DNA of 64,000 nucleotides from Cyathus striatus (GCA_025738555.1 JAOVFP010000006.1:3100001-3164000), one strand, 5' to 3'; positions 1-12,013 are shown, counted from the stretch's first letter. Notes: generated by a model from the sequence alone, not told the origin. A program made the numbers and translations.

Positions 1-144
1 TATGAATCACCGACCACACATGGCACCTTTCAATCGCACCTGGTGTTCATCATAACAGCAGCCCCACTTTCATGCACAACATGGAAGGAACATCACATTC
101 CGCTTGACTTATGAAGACTCGTCTCTGTTCGATTCGCTAGACCA

Positions 145-1060
145 GCACCAGGTTCGAAAGCGACAGTCGCCGTCCGCACAGGACAGGATTAGTGGGAGTA
201 CGACTGAGAGGTCTGCTGGCGGAAGGGTAGGAACTGGCCTGCAGAGTATGTGTCCATTCTCCCCCTTTCGCGTCCCCTTCCTGCATTCAATCCCCGTGTG
301 TACATCCCCACGTCCACGCCTTTCCTGCCTACTCTTCGACCTTCCTTCTTTCTCGCCTTCATCATCCACTCTTCCTTCCTCTGTCGCTCCCTTACTCTTT
401 CTCATTGCATCTCTCCATCTCCGCTCCTTCGTTCCTTGAGGCCCATTTCCCTCCCTTCCTCGTCTTCATTCTTTACGCCTTCATCCTGTTCTCCCTTTCC
501 CATTACCTTGTCATCACTGCTAATGTACCTTGCCTACAGGAACCAACCATCTCCATAGACGTGCACCTCTACTCGCACTTGATGATCGATAGCAGGCAAT
601 ATACTTATACCAAGCGCCGACCATGTGGCACCCAAACACGAAGCCAAGATGCAACACAGGTTCGCTCGTTGGAGTCGATAAGGTGATACGAACGGCATTC
701 ATCGTTAGAACTTTGGGGATAATAAGCACCGACACACAATGTGGATTGTTCGCCCGGATAGAGCCCAGAACGGACTCGGCAGAGATGTGGATATGTGTTC
801 GCTAGCTGGTGTTGATAATATTATACAACTCACACCTCAGAGCCCGAAAGTCTGGGGTGATACTGTACGCTGCACAACGTGGATGCTTTGCCAAGGCAGA
901 ACGCAGAGAGGAGGTGCAGGTACGCGTTTGTTGAATGAGGCCGATACGGACTGAAGAAGCTTGTGGTTCTATGATATGGATAGCGCTTGTCTTGGGAAGA
1001 TGGGCAAAGTGTGCGGTATCACACAGGGCAAGGAATGTAAGCTAATCTCCTGTCCCCCAT
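145..1060 (-). repeat. Left arm of long degenerate inverted repeat
   Basis: This segment is an inverted, diverged copy of 4106-5315. Clear anchors are the block around 170-300 (GGACAGGATTA, GACTGAGAGGTCTGCTGGCGG, CTGCAGAGTATGTGTCC-type sequence), found reversed around 5140-5280, and the block around 670-800, found reversed around 4390-4545. The arms enclose about 3 kb. The open frames here overlap on both strands, show no family resemblance and are broken differently in the two arms, so I read this as non-coding repeat DNA. It could be the terminal repeat of an old transposon or two solo copies facing each other. The bases before 145 show nothing I recognise. Confidence 0.6.
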
Positions 1061-2454
1061 TCTCCTCCATCCGGGTTCGTTCATACTCACTGACATCATC
1101 ATAGACATGGAAGGTGTATATCACCTACAGTCTTTCGCGTGGAGGTTTCGCGAAGGGGATAGGGATATTGGGAAAGGCCCTGTGCCGTACCATGCAGGGT
1201 AAAGAACGTACATTAGTTTCCTATCCTCTATTCTCCTTCATCTGGACCCGTTCATACTTACCAACATCATCATAGATATGGACCTTACATATCGCCCACA
1301 GCCTCGCACGACTACGGACAACAGAGGTGTAAGCTTCACCATCATCCACCCCACATGGCACATTTGGCAGTGTGAATGATGCTAGTTTTCATAGCCATCC
1401 CTAGTCATTTATCAGATCTACTACCGCAGCTCTCGCTTGAGCCTCTCGTGGACCTTGTATGGATGCAAGGATGAGGACCTCCTAGTGCTGGACCTGGCTC
1501 TTCTGCGAATCTGCTACTCCCTGGCAGAGAACGCGACTACCATATTGCACGCTCTCCTCAGTCATATGGATCCATACCTGCCATTTCCCCACTATGGAGA
1601 CACTCCCCGTCCAAGTCATCACTATGCACGCCAACTTCACCACATCTTCCGCATCAGTGGCACATCTTCATATCACACCGTCATAACTGTGCCCCATCTA
1701 CAACATTGAAGCAAAGTGGCTACCCTGGTCCAGCTTCAATCTTTCGCATATGAGCTCGCAGCGAACAGCGAAGGTGCATCTGCGTTACGCCTGGGTACAG
1801 CCTCGGCTTAATCTATGGTTGATCTCCGTAATCACACGTGTAGATTTCCCTCTTCACTCTATGCTATCTGTGCACAAGCTTGCCTCTGAGATCTCGAAGC
1901 GGTTCCCCAATATCAAGCTGCGCTGGTGTGATGTCTTTTCATTGGCTGTGCTTGTATCAACTTGTTCTCAACATGTGTACTCCCCTTTCTTCCTCGTGTA
2001 TGGCGGCATGCTCCACTGCTTTCGCTACTATGAATGACACCCAAGATAGTTTTCACAGAGAAGACGCCTATTTGTCCGTCCAGCAAGCTCTCAAGCATTG
2101 CGTACGGTGGTCTTGTGCTCTACACGCATGGGACGAGGGTATGGTTTGGAATGCAGGTCCGAGAGTAGTGTAGGTAGGGGGCCATCTCAAGGCTCTCTCT
2201 ACATCCTTCTAGTAACATAATGACAATATAATCATATAACAGAATAAAGAAAAAGATTATATCATTCATCAATGCAACATACACTTCTTGACCTATATCT
2301 CGCACCCCAGACCCCTCAACAATCCTCAACCTTATGCATCATCCTCCCAATAGCCTCCATACTCACCGTATCCACATTTCTTACCTTCCGTACTTGAGAC
2401 TCATGGAAGCTTATGGGACAGGATATTGCCCTTCTGTGGAGACTTATGACACGG
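1061..2454. other. Repeat-like spacer, no recognised gene
   Basis: Only short open frames occur. Around 1520-1620 the sequence (TGCTACTCCCTGGCAGAGAACG and the following lines) resembles 19840-19925 on the same strand, so at least part of this stretch is a dispersed repeat. The two copies do not share a reading frame, which argues against coding. A short duplicated phrase about tens of bases long (TCCCCCATTCTCCTCCATC and TCCTCTATTCTCCTTCATC) recurs near 1055 and 1225. Confidence 0.35.
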
Positions 2455-4105
2455 TGTTGATATGACTAACTTGTTAGTAGTACTTTAAGTAGTTAGTAGT
2501 AGCACCACTAACATAAAATATGTAATCTAAGTTAGTTATATTTTGTACGAAGGGTATCTGGTTCGCAATAGTGAAATAGAACAAGTTTCAAGACAATAGA
2601 TTGCTTTCTGAGACTGGGATTTCTGACTTCAGTTAAAGTTCTAGTTAAAACTCGAAAATCCAATATTCAATTCAATACAATAGTACTTGGTACTTCAAAT
2701 ACTAATCAGAACTCAGATACTATTCTTCAGAACGTTACTCTACTTCGAGAATGGAAGGACAGCTCATGCAGTACTTCCTTTTCCTATTCTACTATCTTTT
2801 AGCTATATACTAAAATTCTATCTACTTTATTTGTAACGGTAAATAGTATATTGCATATGTAAATAGATTGCGTGTGCTACTTCTAAGACTATCCATAAGT
2901 TCCACCGAGGTGTGGAGAACACTCCATATGGTAAACCATATGGATGCACCTCATTTCAGAGGTGCCTCCAACACTGCGGCATTGGTACTAATTCAGTACA
3001 TGTGCTAGGACACGTGCTTGTGCCAGTACGCACTCGGTTACAAGGAATTTCGGTTTTAACAGCCCATTCTGATGCATGCATCAATAGCGCGTGATGGCAT
3101 AGATACCAGACTTGGCGGTTTCATGCACAACGTCCCATATGGTTTTGCACATGTAAACCATGCAACCATTCGGGTTCTGATACCAGTAGTACAAGGCTCA
3201 TTTTAGTAAGACTTTGGAACGGAGCACTTCCCGGGTTGTGTACTGTAATTAGGAATTTCTTCGGAGTTACATACAGCAGCACGTGATGTATTTGACTTCA
3301 TGTTGGAACACCATTCAAGGCATATGAGAGTGGTATGTTGGCTTCATTATAGAATAGTAATAATTGTAAAAGAAGTAGTGCAATATATTAAAATAAATGC
3401 AAGGGACCGAAGCCATATGATATATTCTTTAATACCCTTGGTTTGTATCAATAAGACACTTTGGCTGGCGGCACGGGCCTCAACCCCAGCCCTTGTACTC
3501 ATCCCTTAGTAAGGTATTTTGTTTTTAAAATACTATAGCTGGCAGTCCAGGACTCACTCCAGCTCTTGTACTCGAGGGTTGGTTCCTTGCACTTATTCAA
3601 ATATAATATAAAAGCCTGAATGAATGAATTAATAATCGAAAAATAAGTATATATTTAAAGCTGGTGTATCAGCGTGATCTTCGGTGACACAGTTGGTGTA
3701 CTCTTCCCCACTGCGTCTAGTCCACGCGCGCAATGCAGATGCAACATTGTTGCGAGCACGTGTGAAAGGCTGAGACTTCGACATGGTTGGACTAGGGATA
3801 ACCAGAGTGGCTTGTGCATCAATACTGTGCATAGGGAACAATTATGACAGTATGATTTGAGAACATCATGCTGATCGTGGAAGGCATGGCAATGCTAGCT
3901 TGTATTGTAAAGACTTGGTGGGGGCGTATCTTCGTAGTGTGAAAAGGCACACGATGGTAGCTGCGTTCTCTGCAGGGGAGTAGCTGGTTCACAGGAGAGG
4001 CAGCTCTTTCCTTAAAGGCTCCTTGCCCTTGCATCGTTCAAACTGCTATGCAGAGATGGGGTCCTCCTTGAGGTGGCTGACGCCGAAACCCTCAGATATG
4101 TTCCT
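2455..4105. other. AT-rich spacer, no recognised gene
   Basis: 2455-2905 is AT-rich and begins TGTTGATATGAC, faintly LTR-like, but I see no matching partner or target duplication. The rest has only short, unremarkable open frames. The one structured part is the short repeat at 3455-3580, listed separately. Confidence 0.3.
3455..3580 (-). repeat. Short dispersed repeat with B-box-like motif
   Basis: Two internal half-repeats (GGCTGGCGGCACGGGCCTC and GCTGGCAGTCCAGGACTC, each followed by CCAGC..TTGTACTC) sit about 75 bases apart. The same unit recurs at about 41628-41745 and, reversed, near 43945-43995. Read on the minus strand the core is similar to GGTTGAGTCCTGxACTGCC, which resembles an RNA polymerase III B box (GGTTCGANTCC). 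A tRNA-derived SINE remnant is possible, but no A box or terminator is clear. Confidence 0.35.
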
Positions 4106-5315
4106 CTATCCGAAGACGTGTGAGGCTGTGAGCAGTATGTAAGGTCCATTTCTATGGGTAGAATGTGAGACAGGAGATTGGCTTACATTCCTTGTCCTGC
4201 ATGATACCGCACACCTTTCCCGTCTTCCCAAGGCCAGTGCTATCCTTAGCATAGTACCAAAAGCTTCTTCAGACAGTATGGTTTCATCTGACAAACGCGT
4301 ACCAGCAGCTCCGCTTTATACTCAGCCTTGGCAGAATATCCACGTCGTGCAGCGTGCAGCATCACCCCAGACTTTCGAACTGTGAGGTGCGAGTCGTATC
4401 TCCTTATCGACTCCAGCGACCGAAGATGTATCCACACCTCTGCTGAGTCCGCTCTGAGCTCTATGTGGGCGAACGATCCACGTTGTACATTGGTGCCTAT
4501 CATTCCAGATGTTCGAATGATGAGTGCCGTTCGTATCACTTCATCAACTCAAACGAACGAACCTGTACACTATGACCCCCGCTCTCCCTGGGTGACCTAC
4601 CCATAGCTCGTCACAGGCTGAAGGACTCTTTGGTGCTTAGTATCACCTGTGCTCACGAGCTCGTAGTGAAGACTCGTAGGGAGGAGGCGAATCCTAAGGA
4701 GAGTGTAAGTCACGTTGTTAGGAAATACGAGTAACACAATGAAAATGGACAAGAGGAAGTGCCAACAAAGCGTCGATATGAACGAAGGAGACGGAGGAGG
4801 GGAAATGGATCGATGGGTGGGATAGCAGGAGAAAGAGAAGGACGGAGGAAGAAGATAGGGTAGAAGATCTTAAAGGAACCAGCAATGATGGCAAAATACA
4901 CATACCGTGCTCTGCCCATCCCTACTATGTACACCCTACACCGTCGAAGCCCATGCCCCTGCAGGCAATATCTCCCAGTTTGTCCTCACGCCCTGTCCCC
5001 CAGGAAAAATGTCCAAAGTCTTGCGTACAGGAGGGCAGTTCGGTGGGTATCTCCCATTCTTATTCTATACGTAGTGCACACGCGAGTCAGTGCGGGTCAA
5101 CAAGGGATGGAGGAGAGAGCAGACAGGAAAAGCGCGGACGTTGGGATGTACATACGAGGATCGAATGCAGTAAGGGGACACGAAAGGGGGAGAAGGGACA
5201 CATACTCTGCAGGCCAGTTCCTACCCTTCCGCCAGCAGACCTCTCAGTCGTACTTCCTCTAATCCTGTCCTGCACGGATGCCTGCGACGATGGTGACTAT
5301 TGCTTTCGAACTCAG
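4106..5315 (+). repeat. Right arm of long degenerate inverted repeat
   Basis: Reverse-complement partner of 145-1060, and also related in direct orientation to 14085-14760 (shared phrases include GCGAGTCGTATCTCCTTAT, CGCTCTCCCT and CGAGCTCGTAGTG). With three copies of different decay state this is a repeat family rather than a unique locus. The 149-residue and 125-residue open frames over 4885-5402 overlap in different frames and lie on this repeat, so I do not call genes. Confidence 0.55.
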
Positions 5316-5569
5316 ATTACAAGTGTGGACGAGTATAACGATGGGAATGGATTAAAAGTGATAAGGAACGGTAGATGTACTGGAGAAGGCGGGGGGATGT
5401 AGTATGGGGTGAATTGCAAGCGTGTGACGACGTCAAGCTTGGTCCCGTCACGTCGTCATGGTACTAGTAACGGTAACGTGTTTCCCATATCATATTTTTA
5501 GTGAGGCATAGAACACGCGCATTTTGTTATTCAACTTCTACGTGTCTCCAGCTACTTAGTCCATTCGCA

Positions 5570-6855
5570 ATGCCCTTCGTCGATATCGGACCCGGTCAAA
5601 GGGTGTTCCACTTCCCAAATCCAGGCTTTGAGGCAGCAGCAGATCCGACTGATAAAATCAGAGAAAATCATAATAAAATCTCAACACAATGCGTAACTTG
5701 CTTCAAACATCTGCCTGAAGGGAAGGGTTTCAACTTATGTGGTGGAGTATATTCAGTTTCTTTCTTTTTAACATATAATGCTGAATTATGTATTATTTTA
5801 GTGTAAAATGGCTCATTACTGCTCCAAACAGGTCAGTCAACACTTCATCTTGTTATTGAATTGATAATCTAACACCCCTGTCTCTTTATAGTGTCAAAAA
5901 GACAACTGGTAGGTCGTTTTTGTCGAAATTAATTGCACTAACATCTTAAAGATATGTATCAGGCCTCTACACAAGTTATTTTGCACATCAGGAGGATAAG
6001 GCTTGAACATATCCAAGCTAATCAGCGGCCTGATCGCAAACAGCGTTCTTCGGCTATACCTCGAAGCAACACTCGTTGCTCAATTCTACTTACTCAGCTG
6101 CCTGGACAAGAATAACTTTAACGACAGGCCACTCTTAGCCACAGCACAAATTGGATTCGAGCCCAAAGAGAAGCTTCATCTTTTACAGATTCTCTCTGGG
6201 GCCGATACAGACGACGACGAGCTTATTGTCATGCTTCAAATCACTTCAATCCATCCTGAACCCGCTAGTCTTTTCGAAAAATACCAGCTAACGCGAGCTG
6301 AGTTGTGGAAGAAATGCGTGGCTAAGAACGAAGGCGCTCCAGTTGTCATGGTTGAATTCAAGGATTTGGATCGGCCGCAAGGGTTCACTGTCGCACTTCC
6401 AATTAGCAGGGAAGCATTTTACAGGGCAAAGGTGGCAAAGCCGTTTATTACTGCTTCTGCATTGACGGGGGCCAGGCACTCGGTACCGTTTAGCGATTAT
6501 GCGTGCATCGAGTTCGTCCTTGTATTTTCTTATCTTTTATGGTTTATATCTGATTTTATTATGTAGGCAGTTAAATCTGCACATTAGGCATGATACAAAC
6601 AATCAGCTTCGTTTGCATATGAAGCTTAGAGAGGAGGATATCGAGATAATAAGAGGGCTCCGTGAGACTCCGCTCAAGCCTCTTTCGAAGCTTTTCTAGG
6701 AGAAGGTCAGGCGAGAGTATACTTACCATCTATTAGGTATTGGGCATAAAGATGTTGCCGATATGGTTAAAGAAGGTTCAGGAGATCCAGAGAAGGATGA
6801 AGAGGAGTTCAATAAAATCTTTCCAGAAGGTCAAAAGTCCATTTGGATGATGTAG
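5570..6855 (+). pseudogene. MYND zinc-finger protein, copy 1, two stops
   Basis: Five exons can be read: 5570-5746, 5802-5831, 5892-5908, 5963-6511 and 6567-6855, with GT-AG introns of 53-60 nt. Joined, they give an N-terminal MYND finger (CVTC, then LCGGCKMAHYCSKQCQKDNW and HK..C), followed by an uncharacterised domain shared with copy 2 (GFEPKEK, LDRPQGFT). MYND fingers bind proline-rich protein partners; the target is unknown. Two in-frame stops break it: TAA at 5997-5999, just after the finger, and TAG at 6697-6699 where copy 2 has glutamine. Exon 4 is 549 nt in both copies, so the alignment is secure. The ATG at 5570 aligns with that of copy 2. It may be a recent pseudogene; sequencing error is a less likely alternative because there are two independent stops. 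Confidence 0.8.
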
Positions 6856-7186
6856 AGCATCATATGTATGAGTTATTTACGTCTCGTCAACGCGTGGTTT
6901 GTCCCCCATGTTTACTTATCTGGAGTGCATAATATTAGAACAACTTTAAGTATAGTCAGCTGAGCAGATGGATGCTTCTTTCTGTTCACAGCGGGCTGCG
7001 CATTCTGCAGTTGAGCAAGCTTATAAGCTGGGAACCCTTCCACCTCTTTCCCCAGCAATATCCTTCTATACATCGAGCATCTCACTGTGTATAAGGTATA
7101 TTGCGATTTCGAGTTATTGTCTCTTGTATTCACCTATACTATTTCGGCTTATTATCTTCGGCATTGATCAGTCCCTCTTGTTCACC
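6856..7186 (+). other. Spacer between MYND paralogs
   Basis: This 331-base gap is the presumed 3' end of copy 1 and the promoter of copy 2. I see no gene in it. A pyrimidine-rich tract and the sequence CACC precede the copy 2 start codon at 7187. Confidence 0.4.
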
Positions 7187-7364
7187 ATGCCTGTCGTTGA
7201 TTTAGGTCCAAATCAGCCACAGATTTTCCATCCGGAAAACGAGTGGTGTCAGCCAATTTGATCACAAATTGCTCAGGAAAAATGAGTGCTAGTGATCCTG
7301 ATTCTCCACCAAAAAAATGAGTGCCATTTTTATAAGGCATATTCAGTAAATGTAATGGAGTGGT

Positions 7365-8110
7365 GATCATTGGCACTCATTTATGTATTGTTGTTGATTA
7401 CTAGGGAACTATATTAGTATAGTATAGAGGCACTCAAAAGTGATCATTTGAAGAATATTAGAAGGTGATCATTGGCACTCATTTATGTATTAGTATTGAC
7501 TACTAGGGGATTATATTAGTATAGTATGGGGACACTCAAAAGTGATCATTTTAAGAATATTAGAAGGTGATCATTGGCACTCATTTATGTATTGTTGTTG
7601 ATTACTAGGGAACTATATTAGTATAATATGGAGGCACTCAAAAGTGATCATTTTAAGAATATTAGAAGGTGATCATTGGCACTCATTTATGTATTAGTAT
7701 TGACTACTAGGGAACTATATTAGTATAGTATGGAGGCACTCAAAAGTGATCATTTGAAGAATATTAGAAGGTGATCATTGGCACTCATTTATGTATTGGT
7801 ATTGACTACTAGGGGATTATATTAGTATAGTATGGAGGCACTCAAAAGTGATCATTTGAAGAATATTAGAAGGTGATCATTGGCACTCATTTATGTATTG
7901 TTGTTGATTACTAGGGAATTATATTAGTATAGAATGGAGGCACTCAAAAGTGATCATTTTGAGAGCATTAGGAGGTGATCATTGGCACTCATTTATGTAT
8001 TATGGTTTATTACTAGGGGATAGTATTAGTATAGAATGAGGGCACTCAAAAGTGATCATTTAATGAATATTAGGAGGTGATCATTGGCACTCATTTATGT
8101 ATTGCTATTA
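7365..8110 (+). repeat. 102-bp tandem repeats, left arm
   Basis: Eight occurrences of TGGCACTCATTTATGTATT start at 7371, 7473, 7575, 7677, 7779, 7881, 7983 and 8085, an exact 102-bp period. Each unit also holds GGCACTCAAAAGTGATCATT, so sites reading AGTGATCAtT and GTGATCATTGGCACT alternate with palindromic TGATCA cores. Such evenly spaced subterminal motifs are typical of transposase-binding regions. Confidence 0.9.
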
Positions 8111-8139
8111 CTGATTACTAGTTGATCTGCGCTTCGCAT

Positions 8140-8480
8140 ATTTCCCACGCTTCGCATTTGTCACATACTTCCCGCGTGTCACGTTGGTCACATATATTCC
8201 CGCGCTTCGCATTTGTCACATACTTCCTGCGTGTCACATCCGTCACATATGTTCCCACGCATCACATTTGTCACAATTCTCCCACACTATGCATATAGCA
8301 CACTTGTCACGCTTTAGCGCGTTTGTCACGCTTTAGCGCGTTTGTCACGCTTTAGCGCGTTTGTCACGCTTTAGCGCGTTTGTCATGCTTTGTATGCGCG
8401 TCACGCGTCACGTTTGTCACGTTCTTTATGAGCGCTACGCCCTTATGCATGTCACACGTGTCACGTCTTTGAGGCGCGTC
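8140..8480 (+). repeat. TGTCAC-rich arrays, left arm
   Basis: Short degenerate units (CGCTTCGCATTTGTCACATA and variants) lead into four perfect 19-bp copies of TGTCACGCTTTAGCGCGTT near 8305-8382, followed by decayed copies. The unit contains the palindrome CGCTTTAGCG-like core. The mirror array lies at 9945-10065. Confidence 0.85.
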
Positions 8481-9690
8481 ACGCCGTGACAATCTGCATG
8501 CATGTCACACTTTTCACATGTTATATATGTCATTTAAAAAAAAATGCATCATGTGTTTTTCATGCATGTCACATTTTTCAAGGGCATTGCAACTTTTTCA
8601 CAAATATCATGCTTTCCAATCACATTAGATTTTTTTATCTCTACCACTATTCAAGTTGTCATGAGAGTGGAGTAAGCATTTAATAGTATGGAGTAAATTA
8701 TATATGCAGAGGAAACAATATGTACTTGTAGAATTGAAGATTGTATCATGGAAAATAACAATTAAAAGTTATAGAAGTGTGGTAGTGATAAGAAACTAAA
8801 ATGAAAAATATAGTGTATATATAGTAGAAGTCTTGCCCCCACTGACAGAGCATGAGAAAGTTGGAAATGGCATCATATAATGTTTAATAATCAGAACTAG
8901 AAATGTAATGAAATGACAAAGTAAAACCACAATGGTTAGTCTGGATATGAGAGATGATGAGGTGGAAATATTTAACAACTGAACAGAAAAGAACATATAC
9001 TGAAAGAACTACATATAAATAGCAAATCTGAAAGAATGGTGAGTATATGTGATTCCACATCACATCAAACTCACATGTCTCAGTTGTTAGATGATAATGA
9101 TTCTTGCATTAACCATTGGATATTCTTATATCTTCAACACACATTATTAAGTCACATATATACTTGCTCTATATGATTACATGACACTTCTATACTGTCT
9201 TGCATTTCACATCTCTCATTTATATTGTATAGTTCTTTTAGTATTAGTATCCATTCATACATATGAAACCCCCTCTTGTACTTCTCTTCACTTTCTTGCT
9301 CAGTGGCCCTCATTTCTTGCCTAAGAAAAACTTACTGTCATTTTTCTATAGTCATGTGTAGTATTGTCATACAGGGTCTGAATCAATAACTGACTTGTCA
9401 ATGCAGGAGGCTGAATTACACTACTAAGTATGAGCTATGGGTTAAATGTGGCATCACTGAGTGCTCTGATTCCTTGGATATGAAAGGTACCAAAACATGT
9501 TCATTATAGATCTGTTGGAACCCCATCAACATGTCACAATCATGATATACATGCAAGTATGATGTGCTTGAAATGTATTATGCCTCTCAAAGATATAACA
9601 TAAGTAACACTTATGATGTGTGTGAAAAGCATAATGAAAGCCTCAAAGACATGATGAATAGAATGCATGTGCAAATTAAGAAACAGATGT
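8481..9690. other. AT-rich centre of fold-back element
   Basis: No transposase or other recognisable protein is encoded. The open frames are short and AT-biased. The edges carry scattered CATGTCAC/GTGACATG motifs like those of the flanking arrays. Confidence 0.5.
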
Positions 9691-10245
9691 GACTTAGGTG
9701 ATGAATATGATCAATGTGACACATGATGCAAATGCAAAGTATGACAAATGCACTGTGATGAGCATGAAAAGCATAACACATAGATGTGAAATGTGTGACA
9801 TGCATAAAAGCATAATGCTCATAAAGAATATGACAAATGTAATGTGTGACGCGCCTCAAAGACGTGACAAGTGTGACATGTATAAAAGCGTAACGCTCAT
9901 AAAGAACGTGACAAACGTGACGCGTGACGCGCATACAAAGCATGACAAACGCGCTAAAGCGTGACAAACGCGCTAAAGCGTGACAAACGCGCTAAAGCGT
10001 GACAAACGCGCTAAAGCGTGACAAACGCGCTAAAGCGTGACAAACGCGCTAAAGCGTGACAAGTGTGTTATATGCATAGTGTGGGAGAATTGTGACAAAT
10101 GTTATGCGTGGGAATATATGTGACGAACGTGACGCGAAGGAAATATGTGACAAATGTGAAGCGCGGGAACATATGTGACCAACGTGACACGCGGGAAGTA
10201 TGTGACAAATGCGAAGCGTGGGAAATATGCGAAGCGCAGATCAAC
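9690..10245 (-). repeat. TGTCAC-rich arrays, right arm
   Basis: Mirror of 8140-8480. It has six perfect copies of the 19-bp unit (read here as CGCGCTAAAGCGTGACAAA) from about 9949 to 10062, against four in the left arm, flanked by degenerate GTGACA units. The 118- and 88-residue open frames over this stretch are artefacts of the repeat. Confidence 0.85.
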
Positions 10246-10264
10246 TAGTAATCAGTAATAGCAA

Positions 10265-10705
10265 TACATAAATGAGTGCCAATGATCACCTCCTAATATT
10301 CATTAAATGATCACTTTTGAGTGCCCTCATTCTATACTAATACTATCCCCTAGTAATAAACCATAATACATAAATGAGTGCCAATGATCACCTCCTAATG
10401 CTCTCAAAATGATCACTTTTGAGTGCCCTCATTCTATACTAATACTATCCCCTAGTAATAAACCATAATACATAAATGAGTGCCAATGATCACCTCCTAA
10501 TGCTCTCAAAATGATCACTTTTGAGTGTCCCCATACTATACTAATATAATCCCCTAGTAGTCAATACTAATACATAAATGAGTGCCAATGATCACCTTCT
10601 AATATTCTTAAAATGATCACTTTTGAGTGTCCCCATACTATACTAATATAATCCCCTATTTGTCAATAGCAATACATAAATGAGTGCCAATGATCACCAC
10701 TCCAT
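10265..10705 (-). repeat. 102-bp tandem repeats, right arm
   Basis: GAGTGCCAATGATCACC recurs at 10274, 10376, 10478, 10580 and 10682, the same exact 102-bp period as in the left arm but with five occurrences rather than eight. The arms therefore match in unit but not in number. Confidence 0.9.
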
Positions 10706-12013
10706 TACATTTACTGAATATGCCTTATAAAAATGACACTCATTTTTTTGGTGGAGAATCAGGATCACTAGCACTCATTTTTCCTGAGCAATTTGTGATC
10801 AAATTGGCTGACACTTATGGGAAAACCCAGCCTTCGACGAGTTAGCCGTACCAACTAAGGAGATCAGGAAAAATAGAGCACAGTTGCAGGCGCAATGTGT
10901 TGCTTGTTTTAAACCTGCGCCAGAAGGAAAACCCTTTGACCAATGCTCTAGGGTAATGTCGTATATGTCCCCCATACGATGATAAGATACTAATGTGTAG
11001 AACACCGTTCAGTGCAAACTAGCGCATTATTGTTCCAAGGAGGTCGGTTTAGAGAAATACTAGTCATTCATGATTGTACGCTAATTGTTACCCTGTCATC
11101 GTCGATAGTGTCAGCGGGCGCACTGGTAAGGACCAGTGATCCATCATTTTGAGGAGTGCATCGATCTAAATAGCTTTTAGGCCCACTCATAAGAGCTTTT
11201 GCCAACCAGCAGCAGGGGGTCCAAACTTCTCCAAGATCGTTAGTAGCTTCATTGCAAACGAAACCCTAAGGTTATTCCTCGAAGCCTGCCTCATATTACA
11301 GTTTAATCTTCATCGCAAGAGGAAGAGGACAGATATGCCTCTTGTAGTGGTCGCTCACGTTGGGTTTGAGCCCAAGGAGAAGGTCCAACTAATTGGGTTG
11401 CTCCATGGCATACGTGAAGTGCGTGGAGTAGATATTACCGGCATGTTTCAGATCAATCACATTGAGGCACAATCGCCAGTTCCCTTGGAACAACTGGAAA
11501 AAACGCGAGCAGAGCTGTGGACTCGGGCTATATCCATGCATAAGCAGGCCCGGTGTCCAACTGTACTCATGGATTTCAAAGATCTGGATCGTCCACAAGG
11601 TTTCACAACTGCTATACCAATTAGTCCCGGGTCCATAGAATTCATGAAAATGAATCAGCCGTTTGTGCTTACTTCTGCAATTTTTGGAATTCAAAAAAGT
11701 ATTCCATTAAGTGTAAACTCGTGCATTGAGTAAATTTCTCCCCAGTCTTTCTCTACGTTTTATACCTTACAGGCCATATAGACAATTAAATTTGCATACC
11801 AGGCACGACTTGAATAATCAGCTCCGTCTTCAAACGAAACTTAGAGAGGAGGACCGAGAAGTAATGATTGGAACTCGCACTGCGCCCTTGACATATCTTT
11901 CGAGACTTTTCCAGGACAAGATGAGGCGAGAGAATACCTATGAGCTGGCAGGTATTGGAAACAAGGATATGATTGATTTAGATCGTGAATATCAGGACAG
12001 TAGGCTGAACTAG

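Larger units (their letters stand above)
7246..10814. mobile_element. 3.57-kb fold-back DNA transposon inside MYND gene
   Basis: Both ends begin GTGTCAGCCAATTTGATCAC and stay nearly identical as inverted repeats for well over 140 bp (the first difference I see is C versus T near position 80). The inverted arms continue through tandem arrays for about 0.95 kb on the left and 0.86 kb on the right, then become loosely similar. The central 1.1 kb is AT-rich with no transposase, so it is non-autonomous. No clean target duplication is visible: left flank AACGAGTG, right flank TTATGGGA. The GTGTCAGCCAAT end resembles sequence near the large inverted pair at 26005-26030, which hints at a shared transposase family (KDZ-like is my guess). 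Confidence 0.85.
7187..12013 (+). pseudogene. MYND zinc-finger protein, copy 2, split by transposon
   Basis: The gene starts at 7187 (MPVVDLGPNQPQIFHPENEW) and is interrupted at 7246-10814 by a fold-back element. Exon 1 resumes at 10815 (WENPAFDEL) and ends at 10952. Exons 2-5 are 11013-11042, 11109-11125, 11181-11729 and 11773-12013, introns 43-66 nt. The finger reads CVAC, QCSR|CKLAHYCSKECQRAHW and PTHKSFC, with all eight metal ligands present. Downstream of the insertion the frame is open to the TAG at 12011, so this copy was probably functional until the insertion. Removing exactly the terminal-repeat span leaves the two exon-1 halves out of frame by one base. A truncated protein from a downstream ATG such as 11335 is conceivable but would lack the finger. 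Confidence 0.8.

Noticed and set aside
2455..2904. LTR starting TGTTGATATGAC and ending near TTCCA
   Set aside because: No flanking duplication, no partner and no recognisable promoter or polyadenylation order, unlike the better case at 38535-38837.
6003..6566. Independent gene of 187 residues
   Set aside because: It is exon 4 of the MYND pseudogene read from after the stop at 5997; it begins without an ATG and runs on into an intron.
8300..8390. CRISPR-like array
   Set aside because: Units are contiguous with no spacers, the context is eukaryotic and the mirror copy shows it is a transposon arm.
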